In this document: piece after piece, positions 19,401-26,639 of the stretch
Position numbering within the stretch: position 1 is the stretch's first letter
Layout: the number at the start of each line of letters is the position of its first letter
Assembly: GCA_965220535.1 (NCBI GenBank)
Contig: OZ244833.1
Location: forward strand, 4,044,079 to 4,108,078
Direction: 5' to 3'
Source of the DNA: HK1 sp965220535
GTDB taxonomy: Bacteria; Pseudomonadota; Gammaproteobacteria; HK1
DNA: 64,000 bases
The notes under the pieces: model-generated
Told to the model about the DNA's origin: nothing
Seen by the model: only the letters and a program-made list of their open reading frames with translations
The model's database searches: none
Position numbers and translations under genes: made by a program

Positions 19401-19523
19401 GGCTTTTGGCTGGAATGTCACGGTTAATTCAGAGCGTGAAATTTCTTGCCCTTTGAATAGATTTACAACCGAGGCTATCGCGGTATTCTGGTAATCCAGA
19501 TCGTCTTCGAAATGCAGCTTCAT
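16488..19523 (-). CDS. res: Type III restriction endonuclease subunit Res
   Basis: A 1011-residue superfamily 2 helicase-nuclease. Motifs: METGTGKTYVYL (Walker A, residues 95-106), DEPQ at residues 221-224 (motif II, the D-E-P-x form typical of type III Res), and RERRQTLGRGLRL (motif VI). Near the C-terminus a PD-(D/E)xK-type nuclease is visible as NPDWAVVVED then FVVETKD. It needs Mod for recognition, translocates on DNA using ATP and cuts near unmethylated sites. It starts 12 bases after the mod stop, with GGGAGT upstream. Base composition is lower in GC than the flanks, suggesting acquisition by transfer. Length is normal and no frameshift is seen, so it appears functional. Confidence 0.95.
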   Translation of the reverse strand: MKLHFEDDLDYQNTAIASVVNLFKGQEISRSELTVTFQPKASPNLSLGMEESQLGTGNRLVLEDEEIEENLRKVQIQNGLQPSEKLDSGDFTVEMETGTGKTYVYLRTIFELNKNYGFTKFMIVVPSIAIKEGTYKTLQITQEHFEGLYPKAKGYEYFLYDSSKLGQVRNFATSSNIQIMVTTVGAINKKDVNNLYKENESTGGEKPIDLVRATRPIIIVDEPQSVDGGLKGKGKEALTAMNPLCTLRYSATHVNKHHMTFQLDAVDAYERRLVKRIEVASLQIDSAHNKPYILLDSTHNRRGSVTAKIEVDFQRGKNIQRDFRIVEDGDDLEQITGRSIYKNIQIGTITCGKGKESIEVKGDGFDQLLRPGDAIGDVDSDQIKRLMIQRTIKEHFDKELMFAKNKKPIKVLSLFFIDSVEHYRQYDKDGNTIMGKYALIFEEEYRKQAKLVEYQSLFKEIDLKADASDVHNGYFSIDKKGRSVETAENNQTNRDNAERAYNLIMKEKEKLLSFDTKLKFIFSHSALKEGWDNPNVFQICTLRDMGSERERRQTLGRGLRLCVNQNGERVHGNDINTLTVIATESYERFAEGLQKEIEQDTGIRFGIVEPHFFATIQILNNEGRSVPLGVEQSKKIWQFLKDQQLVDTNGKVQDSLRAMLKDRNFTLSERIKQIIVKNHGEEQADIIVLNIRNMLRKLAGRLDIKNADERKVIRTREAILESNEFRLLWDRIKYKTTYRVEFDNPKLLNDCANAIRSCPPITRTRVQFRKADIAIGKGGVEVQETCKSGYTAIHEDDIELPDIITDLQDKTQLTRKSIVQILRKSRRLKDFLLNPQQFIDYCSEAINRTKRLALVNGIKYTKIGDFYAQELFEQEELKGYLKNTLEVKKSVYTHVVYDSEGVEKSFAEDLEKNEKVKVYAKLPAWFKIPTPLGSYNPDWAVVVEDDGEEKLYFVVETKDSTWQVDLRYLEAAKIKCGKRHFEKIAITNENPALYIQCKDVDDMMKHAEKEG

Positions 19524-19535
19524 TAGATGAACTCC

Positions 19536-21401
19536 CTACAAACTACGTACATGGCTTATACCATTTTGTTCAAGAATGGCTGCCATGTTTGTTTTCGAAA
19601 CATCATCGCTAAATGCGCTATCACGAAAGAAGACGTAGATCCCTGAATTTGGCACAATCTCTTGATACCATTCAACGATACCTCGGCCAATTGCCTCGAC
19701 TTGATCCTTGGTAATAGTTTCATCAAGACAGGCGAGCAGCACGCCATAGCCAATATTATATATTGTCTTTCCGATCACTTCTCGACGTTCGATGGAAACA
19801 GCAAGATCTACACCACGTTTCAGGAGAAGTTCATACAAAATATCTTGTTCAGAGCGGCCATCAACTATTTTTTTTCGCTGTGATAGTAAGCTTTTTTCCA
19901 TATCGGAACGATCCGGATTCCAAGGATTTAAATTGGAAAAAGAAAGTTTGAAGAACTTAAAACCGGTATCCAAGTTACGATCAATCAAGTCATTCTTCAG
20001 AACATTTGATACACGCTTCAGCCTCTCTTTTCCAATATCTGAAATAGTCCGATATCCAAGATTGAACGCCTCCGAATTCGGATCGCATTTTTCGGGGAGT
20101 TGAATTGCGATAAATCGATTTCCTGAACGCATCGCTGCCTCCGCTGTGGCACAAGAGCCTGCAAAGAAATCCAGCACGACGCCTTCATTAGCTCCAATCT
20201 TGATCGCTACATCAACAAGGTCAACGGGCTTCGGTGTTTCAAATACAGCCTTCCCATCAAATAGCGCTTTTAATTTTGTTTTGGCTGATTCGTTGGTTGA
20301 TGCATCTGAGGCAAACCAAATGCTTTCAGGAGTAAGTCCTCTTTCTTTAGTATTTAGATAAGTCTTAATTCGAGGGACACCGTATCCATTCTTTCCAAAC
20401 CAGATACGTCCATTCTTGATCGCTTCATTCATGACATCTTTTGTATAAAGCCAACATCTTCCACTTTGGAGATGGTGTTTTTTTCCATTTGGTGCCGTTA
20501 GTACATAAAATTGATTTGGTGTAGCATGACCGGCCTGGGCCGTCGCAGGGTCTGACTTCCAATCGCCACGCGGATCGTTGTCTGGATTCTTATACCGATC
20601 AAGGGCCTCGTCGCTCATCGGCAGCTTCTTGATGACATTTTCCTTATGAGTTAAATCTTTGCAGTAGCAAATAATGTAATCATGTCTTGAGGATATGATT
20701 TTCCTATTCTCGCGATTTGTTCTCTTCTCCCAAACGAAACATGCAATAAAATTTTCTTCTCCATATATTTCATCACAAACATTTCTCAAATTGCCGATCT
20801 CATTGTCATCAATACAGATAAAGATTACGCCATCTGGTTGAAGAAGATTTTTTGCTAACTTCAATCGTGGATATATCATTGACAACCAGTTGGTATGCTT
20901 TCTTCCGATAGCCTCTGTCCTTGAAGAAAATTTCAATCCTTCATCGTTTACTTGCCCAGTGTATCTTAGGTATGTCTGAAGATTATCTGAAAATTTATCT
21001 GAATAGATGAACTCCTCTCCTGTATTATATGGAGGATCAATAAAGATCATTTTGACCTTATTGGCGTAGCTCTTTTGAAGTAGTTTCAAAACTTCAAGAT
21101 TGTCGCCTTCAATAAACAAATTTTGAGTCGTATCCCAATCGACACTCTCTTCAGGACAAGGTAGCAATGTCCCTGTGGATGATGTAAGAGCGATCTGGCG
21201 GGCCTTTTTCTTGCCATGCCAATTAAGTCCATATTTCTCCTCGCCTTCATCTAGCACCTTGGCATCACCGAGCAATTGGCGAAGAGCATCAAAATCGACT
21301 CCGCCCTCATTGAACGCATCGGGGAAGAGTTCTTTCAATCGTTTGATGTTCTCTGAAACGATGTCAGCGCTTTTGCCGTCTTCTGGATGTAATTTCTTCA
21401 T
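19536..21401 (-). CDS. mod: Type III DNA methyltransferase subunit Mod
   Basis: A 621-residue adenine-N6 methyltransferase. DPPYNTG at residues 122-128 (motif IV) precedes the AdoMet-binding VVLDFFAGS (motif I, about residue 408), the order of the beta class used by type III Mod proteins. The central 150-350 region is the variable target-recognition part (inference). It starts at ATG 21401 after an AGGAAACAGG sequence and is first in the mod-res operon. Mod methylates one strand of the recognition site and confers specificity on Res. I see no simple-sequence repeat that would make it phase-variable. GC is low relative to the backbone. Confidence 0.95.
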   Translation of the reverse strand: MKKLHPEDGKSADIVSENIKRLKELFPDAFNEGGVDFDALRQLLGDAKVLDEGEEKYGLNWHGKKKARQIALTSSTGTLLPCPEESVDWDTTQNLFIEGDNLEVLKLLQKSYANKVKMIFIDPPYNTGEEFIYSDKFSDNLQTYLRYTGQVNDEGLKFSSRTEAIGRKHTNWLSMIYPRLKLAKNLLQPDGVIFICIDDNEIGNLRNVCDEIYGEENFIACFVWEKRTNRENRKIISSRHDYIICYCKDLTHKENVIKKLPMSDEALDRYKNPDNDPRGDWKSDPATAQAGHATPNQFYVLTAPNGKKHHLQSGRCWLYTKDVMNEAIKNGRIWFGKNGYGVPRIKTYLNTKERGLTPESIWFASDASTNESAKTKLKALFDGKAVFETPKPVDLVDVAIKIGANEGVVLDFFAGSCATAEAAMRSGNRFIAIQLPEKCDPNSEAFNLGYRTISDIGKERLKRVSNVLKNDLIDRNLDTGFKFFKLSFSNLNPWNPDRSDMEKSLLSQRKKIVDGRSEQDILYELLLKRGVDLAVSIERREVIGKTIYNIGYGVLLACLDETITKDQVEAIGRGIVEWYQEIVPNSGIYVFFRDSAFSDDVSKTNMAAILEQNGISHVRSL

Positions 21402-22066
21402 CCTGTTTCCTGTGGTCTAGCATTTACTATTCTGCTCGCAGTCGGTATCAAGGATACCCGTATTTGTTTGCCAGCAGTTTGATGGGGCTTTGTCTAGTCC
21501 AGTGAGCGTCAATGCGGCTCTGCCATGGACGGCGAAGTGGTTGCCACTGCTATTAGCCATCAAGTGAACGAGGCTTGGCTGGATCGATGCGTCTCTCGGC
21601 TCGTTTTGGCTTCGGATTTCCTTTTGACCCGCCTCGTACGCTCTCTGGCAGCGACACCGTTGGTCTGGTTGATTGGTCAGGCGCACTTCGGCTTTGGTTC
21701 CAGCAAGCGATTCGAGTATCTGGCTCTGCCGGCTCGTCAGAGGCAATCGGATGTCGGATTGCCTGCAGTGCCAGATTCTACCAGCCTTGAAGCGGGATAA
21801 CCTTTTCAGTCAATTTTCCTCGCCCTAGGGCTTTTGGGGATACCGCTTAGGACCTGATCATAGTGGATAACGGAGGGTTCCATGACAAAATAGTAGGTGG
21901 TAGGAGGTCTCTTTGATGGGAATCGTCGTCCCCGAAGCCTAGTGGCGATGAGGAACTCCTTACCGGGCGAGGCTCGATCTTCGCGAATCGGATGGTGCCT
22001 CATCATTGGGTGCATCCGGTATCGGGAGGCCCGATATAGGGGTTTCGGGCTCGCTCTGATTCTCTT
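21402..22066. other. Gap between mod and the interrupted lyase gene
   Basis: Open frames exist on both strands (for example 21525-21800 plus) but none has recognisable content or a good ribosome binding site. The mod promoter must lie near 21410-21500. An IS end fragment sits at about 21848-21885. Confidence 0.4.
21848..21885 (+). mobile_element. IS end fragment
   Basis: The block cctgatcatag followed by ggataacggagg matches the leader just upstream of orfA in the intact IS (on its minus strand, near 23910-23940). The inverted repeat and the orf are gone. It is a fourth trace of the same element, in plus orientation. Confidence 0.55.
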
Positions 22067-22593
22067 TCAGCGCTTGCTGTCGAGCCCTTCGATCTGTCGA
22101 TCGATAGTGCGCTCGCTATCGAAGTAGTTCAATATTTCATAGAGATCGGATCGGGATTGCATTCGGTCGAGCAGCGATTTTTGATCGCCCTCGATGGCGA
22201 TGGTTCGGTAGACATCCAAAGCCGCTTGGCTCATGGCGCGGAAGGCGCTTAGCGGGTAAAGCACCATTGCGACTCCGGCTTCGCCGAGTTCTTCGCAGCT
22301 GAACAGGGGTGTTTTGCCGAACTCGGTGATATTGGCCAGTACCGGGGTGTCGACCGCTTGGGCGAATTGTCGGTAGTGATCGAGGCTTTGCATCGCTTCG
22401 GGGAAGATCGCATCGGCTCCGGCTTCGATATAGAGACGGGCGCGTTCGATGATCGCTTCCATGCCTTCGGTGGCGAAAGCGTCGGTGCGGGCCATGATCG
22501 TGAAATCGTTATCGAAGCGGGCATCGCAGGCGGCCTTGATGCGATCCGCCATTTCCCGTGCTTCGACGATGCTCTTGCCCGGGCGGTGGCCGC
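22067..22593 (-). pseudogene. prpB: Methylisocitrate lyase/PEP mutase family gene, 3' half (split by IS)
   Basis: The 3' half of a gene interrupted by the IS at 22594-23976. Joined to 23977-24347 and with the 4-bp target duplication removed, the frame is restored across an SKRCGHRPGKSIVEA junction, the conserved K-R-C-G-H loop of isocitrate/methylisocitrate lyases. This half holds IMARTDAFATEG, GADAIFPEA and the C-terminal helices. The family cleaves C-C bonds of 2-methylisocitrate, isocitrate or related acids; without the full protein the exact substrate is uncertain. An internal ATG at 22552 could give a useless C-terminal fragment. Confidence 0.88.
22590..22593. repeat. IS target-site duplication, left copy
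   Basis: CCGC at 22590-22593 matches CCGC at 23977-23980 on the other side of the IS. Removing one copy and the element restores the prpB-like reading frame, which confirms the call. Confidence 0.75.
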
Positions 22594-22629
22594 TGTAGCG
22601 GCCTAGGGTTATTGAGACACTTTTGAAGC

Positions 22630-23529
22630 TTATGCGACCGCCGGGGTCTCGTCCACCGCCCCTCGCCTGAACTGGCTCGGAGTGTGTTGTCCGTGGCGTT
22701 CGATCAGCCAGGCTTGGTTGTAGAGATCCTTGAACTTCTGCAATGCCTGCTGCAACTCTTCAATGGTCCAGAAGGTGCCAGGCCACAGCAGGTTCTCCTT
22801 CAAGGTGCGGATGAAGCGCTCGGCACATCCATTGCCTTCGGGGGAGCGGACAAAGGACGGCGACGAGGTGATCCCCAGCCAAGCAATCTCGTTTTGGAAG
22901 TCGCGGCTGATGTACTGCGAGCCGTTGTCATGGCGGATGGTCAACCCCGTCGCCACCCCCTTGCCGAAGGCTCCGAAGTGCTCCCGTACCCCTTGGCGAA
23001 CCGGTTCCAGCGCTTCGAAGCGCGTGCCTCGCGTGGCCGCGTGCAGACCCACGCAACTCGCCGAACAATGGTCGACCGCCACGAACACGCAGACCTGCTG
23101 ACCGTTCCCGAGAAGGATCGTCGTCATGTCCGTGCCCCACATCTCATCGACCCTCGAAGGCACGATGGTTCCATCATGAGCCCGAGGACCACGCTGTGGC
23201 CCTCGGCATCGCTTGGCGCGCAAACCGTTCTCGCGCATCAGTCGTGATACCCGCGCTTTGGAGGTGTAAATCTCCTCGTGTTGCAAGCGCACCCGCACTT
23301 TGCGATAGCCCTCGCCATAGAACGGACTGGCCTTGATCACCTTCCTGATCTCTTCGACCAGTTCCGCATCGGGCATCTGCCCATGCGGGCCGGGTCGACG
23401 GCGCGGAACCTGTTTGTCCGACCCCTCTTTCAGACCGCGGTACACGCCGGAGCGACTCATCCTCCAAACCCGGCAGACCCGCGAGACACCGTAGACCTTT
23501 CTCACGGAGATCGAAAGCGCGGTGCTCAT
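22630..23529 (-). CDS. IS3-family transposase OrfB
   Basis: A 299-residue integrase-core transposase. HTH_21-like region near residues 50-105, then the DDE core: Asp134 in MWGTDMTT, Asp201 in IRHDNGSQY and Glu237 in GCAERFIRTLKE, 35 residues after the second Asp as in the D,D(35)E pattern. All three catalytic residues are present. The start ATG 23529 overlaps the orfA stop (ATGA), so expression is by re-initiation or coupling; I see no clear slippery A-run. Confidence 0.93.
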   Translation of the reverse strand: MSTALSISVRKVYGVSRVCRVWRMSRSGVYRGLKEGSDKQVPRRRPGPHGQMPDAELVEEIRKVIKASPFYGEGYRKVRVRLQHEEIYTSKARVSRLMRENGLRAKRCRGPQRGPRAHDGTIVPSRVDEMWGTDMTTILLGNGQQVCVFVAVDHCSASCVGLHAATRGTRFEALEPVRQGVREHFGAFGKGVATGLTIRHDNGSQYISRDFQNEIAWLGITSSPSFVRSPEGNGCAERFIRTLKENLLWPGTFWTIEELQQALQKFKDLYNQAWLIERHGQHTPSQFRRGAVDETPAVA

Positions 23530-23906
23530 CGCTTTGACCTCCGCCGCACAAAAGGGCGGCCGGCTTCCAACCTCTCGATCTTCTCGTCAAGAAGCTCGAT
23601 CGTCATGGCCTGCTCGCCCACCTTGGCTTGCAGCCGGCCGATCTCCACATCTCGGGCGTCGCGAGCCTGAGACTTCAAGTGACTGATGCCCCCTGCTATA
23701 AACCTCTCATGCCAGAGACTGACATCGGCTGCCGACACCTCGAAACTCCGGGCGATGAGTTCCATGTCCTCACCCTTCATCAATCGCAGCACAGCCTCAT
23801 GCTTACGATTGGCCGTCATTCGTAGCTTCCCGGTCGAAGTCCGACCCCCACTAGGCGACGGCGTCGCGGCTTTGGTTCCTGCGTGCTTGGCATGCTCTTT
23901 TTTCAT
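23526..23906 (-). CDS. IS3-family transposase OrfA
   Basis: A 126-residue helix-turn-helix protein. The basic N-terminus (KKEHAKHAGTK) is followed by an HTH (residues about 30-75: HEAVLRLMKGEDMELIARSF and an A-A-D-V-S-L-W-H recognition helix) and a C-terminal leucine-zipper-like coiled coil (VGEQAMTIELLDEKIERLE). It binds the IS ends and pairs with OrfB. The start has AACGGAGG upstream. The first part of this gene is what survives in the decayed fragment at 25840-26094. Confidence 0.9.
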   Translation of the reverse strand: MKKEHAKHAGTKAATPSPSGGRTSTGKLRMTANRKHEAVLRLMKGEDMELIARSFEVSAADVSLWHERFIAGGISHLKSQARDARDVEIGRLQAKVGEQAMTIELLDEKIERLEAGRPFVRRRSKR

Positions 23907-23976
23907 CGTGAGGTTCCTCCGTTATCCCCTATGATCAGGTACTAATGATTGTCTCAAATAACTCTAGGTCGGGGGA

Positions 23977-23980
23977 CCGC
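23977..23980. repeat. IS target-site duplication, right copy
   Basis: CCGC, partner of 22590-22593. Confidence 0.75.
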
Positions 23981-24347
23981 AGCGTTTGCTTTCGATCTGA
24001 TCTTCGATATGAACCGCCGCGACTCCGGCTTTTTCCAGCAAGCGAATCGCGCGGGCGATATTGAGAGTGCTGCCCCAGCCGGTATCGATATCCACTAAAA
24101 GCGGCAGATCGGAGGCGTTGCAGATCCGCTCGGCATCGGTCAACACATCGTGCAAGGTGGTCAGGCCGAGGTCCGGCAGTCCGCAAGAAGCGCTTGCCAC
24201 TGCGCTGCCCGATAGATAGATCGCCCGATGCCCGGCTTTTTTCGCGAGCATCGCGCAATAGGCGTTGATCGTGCCCACGATCGGCAAGGGATGCCGATCT
24301 GCAAGGGCTTTTTTGAAGCGGGCACCGGGGCTTTCGATCGCGGGCAT
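23977..24347 (-). pseudogene. prpB: Methylisocitrate lyase/PEP mutase family gene, 5' half (split by IS)
   Basis: The N-terminal 124 codons: IVGTINAYCAMLAKKAGHRA, the LPLLVDIDTGWGS metal-site strand, AAVHIEDQIESKRCG. Translation then runs into the IS and stops after three foreign residues at the TAG in its inverted repeat. The active-site K-R-C-G motif is therefore cut exactly at its Gly. The start ATG 24347 lies 13 bases past the folC stop, so folC and this gene were one transcription unit. The fragment cannot be active. Confidence 0.88.
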
Positions 24348-24360
24348 CGGTTGGATCTCA

Positions 24361-25812
24361 TCAAAGGTCTGGTGGATGCGAAGATGATATTCCCCGCATC
24401 GCTTTGCGGGCGGCGCCGGCTAAATACATCGACCCCGCCACGCAGATCGCTTTTTCCTTTCCGGCGGCTTCGAGGGCTTTCAAGATGGCTGCCTCGGGTT
24501 CGAAGACGGGGACGATCTCGCTATCGGGATGCATCCGCGAAAGGATATTTGCCAGTTCCTCCGCGGGGTAGGAGCGGGAGGGCTCGGCCGTGGTGACGAT
24601 CACCGTTTCTGAACGCTCGACCACGGCGGAGAGGACGCTCTCAACCTCTTTGGCGAGGTTGAGAGAGAGGACCGCGATCAGTTTTGAATCTCTCGGCGAA
24701 TCCCTTGACGAATCCCTTGACGGGCGGATCGTCTCGATGGTCTCGAGCAGCCTTTCGATCGAGACGCGAGTATGGGCGCCATCGACGATGAAAAGGGGCG
24801 ATCTGCGCAGGATTTCCATCCTTCCCGGTAGCAGGGTATTCCCCAAGGCGTCGCCGATCGCTCGATCGTCGAGTCGATCCAACGCCCCGGCCGCTTTGGT
24901 CAAGGCGATGGCCATGGCAGCGTTTTCCCGCATCGCTTTTCCCGGGTGCCGCAGGCGAAGCGGTATCGCGCGATCGGCGATGCGAACGATGAAGGCGTTG
25001 TCGCCGGGGTCGGCGAGGGGTCGGCGATCGTCCGTGCGCTCGTCGTCCGCACAAGTCTCGACCGAGAAATCGACTCCCGAACGAATCAATGGGACATCGT
25101 TGCGCCGGGCTTCGGCTTCGACGATCGCTTGCAAGTCGCGATCGAGCCTACCGATGATATGAGGGATCCCGGGGCGGATGATCGCCGCTTTGTCGTCGGC
25201 GATATCGCGAAGGGAAGGGCCGATTCGATCGGCGTGCTCGAGTTCGATACCGGTGATGCAAGTGGCCAAGGGGATGCAGCGGGAGGTCGGATCGAGTCGC
25301 GCTCCGATCCCCGCTTCGATCACCGCTATTTCGACTCCGCTCTCGGCGAAGGCGCAAAAGGCGGCCGCGACTAAGGCATCGAAAAAAGCCGGGGCGATAT
25401 CTTTGCTGCCCGAGCGGCTTTCTCGATGCAAGGCGTTTATCGGCGATCGGACCCGCTCCAAGAGACGCGCGAATTCCTCTTCGGAGATCGGAGCCCCGGC
25501 AAGCCGGATCCGCTCTTGCCACCGCTCGAGGTGGGGCGAGGTGAAGGCTCCGCTGCGAACTCCCGCCGCCTCGAGCAGGGCTTCGGTGAACAAGGCGGTG
25601 GAGCCCTTTCCTTTCGAACCGGTGATATGGATCGCCTGAAACGATCGCTCGGGATTTCCCAAGCGACCGAGCAGATTGCCGATCGGGAGCAGCCCCTCGC
25701 GCAAGTCGCGAGCCCGGGGAACCGGTCGGATCAGCGATTCGACGAAGCGCACTGCATCGGGATAGCGATCGATACGGGGGAAGTCTTCGGGATCGAGCGC
25801 TTTCGGGTTCAT
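24361..25812 (-). CDS. folC: Folylpolyglutamate synthase / dihydrofolate synthase
   Basis: A Mur-ligase-family enzyme that adds glutamate to folates. P-loop GSKGKGSTALF at about residue 65, then FTSPHLERWQERIRL, the EAGIGARLDPT strand, and the C-terminal FIVDGAHTRVSIERLLETI. I take the ATG at 25812 (483 residues). A GTG at 25854 in the same frame adds 14 residues, but its first five codons come from a decayed IS end that abuts the gene, so the natural promoter and possibly the original start were replaced. No strong ribosome binding site precedes either start. It is cotranscribed with the interrupted lyase gene. Confidence 0.9.
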   Translation of the reverse strand: MNPKALDPEDFPRIDRYPDAVRFVESLIRPVPRARDLREGLLPIGNLLGRLGNPERSFQAIHITGSKGKGSTALFTEALLEAAGVRSGAFTSPHLERWQERIRLAGAPISEEEFARLLERVRSPINALHRESRSGSKDIAPAFFDALVAAAFCAFAESGVEIAVIEAGIGARLDPTSRCIPLATCITGIELEHADRIGPSLRDIADDKAAIIRPGIPHIIGRLDRDLQAIVEAEARRNDVPLIRSGVDFSVETCADDERTDDRRPLADPGDNAFIVRIADRAIPLRLRHPGKAMRENAAMAIALTKAAGALDRLDDRAIGDALGNTLLPGRMEILRRSPLFIVDGAHTRVSIERLLETIETIRPSRDSSRDSPRDSKLIAVLSLNLAKEVESVLSAVVERSETVIVTTAEPSRSYPAEELANILSRMHPDSEIVPVFEPEAAILKALEAAGKEKAICVAGSMYLAGAARKAMRGISSSHPPDL

Positions 25813-25839
25813 GCGACCAAGGACATCGACGAGAACTTT

Positions 25840-26094
25840 ATCGGCTGCCGACACCTAAGAAACTCCGGGCGATGAGTTCGAAGTCATCACCGTGAATCAC
25901 CGGCAGCGCAGCCTCTTCGCTTAAGCGAGGCCGTCATTCCTCGCTTCATGGTCGAAGACTGATCCTTTCCAAGCGACGTCTCCGCTATTTTGGTTCCTGC
26001 GTGCCTGGCATGCTGTTTTTTCATCGTGAAGTCACTTTGTTATCCCATAAGATCAGATCTTGAGGAGTGTCTCAAATAACTCTAGGGCCGGGGA
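25840..26094 (-). mobile_element. Decayed IS copy: orfA end and right inverted repeat
   Basis: About 255 bases align with 23728-23976 of the intact element: the AADV HTH codons, the GTTCCTGCGTGC stretch, the orfA start region, the TGTCTCAAATAACTCTAG repeat and the final gggga. Frames are broken. On the low-coordinate side it fuses to the folC start; on the high side its inverted repeat supplies the stop codon of the kinase gene at 26082. Confidence 0.85.
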
Positions 26095-26639
26095 GATTGA
26101 CTCGCTTTGCGCAAGATAGAGGCGAGTAATTCCACATGCCCGTGTTTGACGAGGTGTAAATCGATATCCAACTCCGCGGCGATTTTTTTAGCATGCTCGC
26201 GCGATGCCTCCTGTTGGGCGGCCAAGGTATCGATATCGTATATGGGGCGTTCTCGTGCGTTATCTCCTGCACGGTTCGCCGCGATCCGGGCTGGGTCGGT
26301 CTCAAGATGAACCATCGAAGCAACGCCCAACTGTCGGAAGACATTCGTCGGCAGTTTGGTTAGCCCGGTATCGGTATCTATCACGACATGGCCATCCAAA
26401 ATGACGATCTCTGCGGCCAGGTCGCGGGCAAGTGCAAAGCCGTGAATAAGCAGGCGCTGATTCTCATCAAGGTCAGCATATCTTAATTCGTCCCTTTTTG
26501 GCGCCTCATGGTCCCGAGCGGCTGCAATCAGGCTGCCACCCGTCAGATGTTGGAATACCAGATGTTCTTTCAATCGCTCCAAGAACGTGGTCTTTCCGAC
26601 ACCTGAAATGCCTGTTAGCGCAACGATTTTTGCACTCAT
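26082..26639 (-). CDS. P-loop kinase-like NTPase of the IS-bounded operon
   Basis: A 185-residue protein with GISGVGKTT (Walker A, residues 10-18) at its N-terminus and a VILDGHVVID strand that looks like a Walker-B or substrate Asp of the small-molecule/nucleoside kinase group. An R-x6-R-x-R region (ANRAGDNARERP) resembles a kinase lid. Residues 160-180 end with a DIDLHLVKHGHVELL strand-helix. The final residues and the TAG stop lie in the adjoining IS inverted repeat, so the natural C-terminus may have been trimmed slightly. It overlaps the PIN-GNAT gene by ATGA. It may phosphorylate a nucleoside, nucleotide or sugar, or act as an ATPase partner; substrate unknown. Confidence 0.8.
   Translation of the reverse strand: MSAKIVALTGISGVGKTTFLERLKEHLVFQHLTGGSLIAAARDHEAPKRDELRYADLDENQRLLIHGFALARDLAAEIVILDGHVVIDTDTGLTKLPTNVFRQLGVASMVHLETDPARIAANRAGDNARERPIYDIDTLAAQQEASREHAKKIAAELDIDLHLVKHGHVELLASILRKASQSPRP

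Larger units (their letters stand above)
22594..23976 (-). mobile_element. Intact IS3-family insertion sequence, 1383 bp
   Basis: Bounded by imperfect inverted repeats: left TGTAGCGGCCTAGGGTTATT then gagaca, right (reverse complement) TCCCCCGACCTAGAGTTATT then tgagaca. It is flanked by CCGC on both sides. It carries orfA and orfB on the minus strand with an ATGA overlap. The outer repeat contains a TAG that ends reading frames running into the element. Four decayed pieces of the same element lie at 15958-16060, 21848-21885, 25840-26094 and 28985-29325, so it has been active repeatedly; this copy looks youngest. Confidence 0.9.

Noticed and set aside
21417..21800. Frames on both strands upstream of mod
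   Set aside because: Neither has a ribosome binding site or content I recognise; I could not choose between them.
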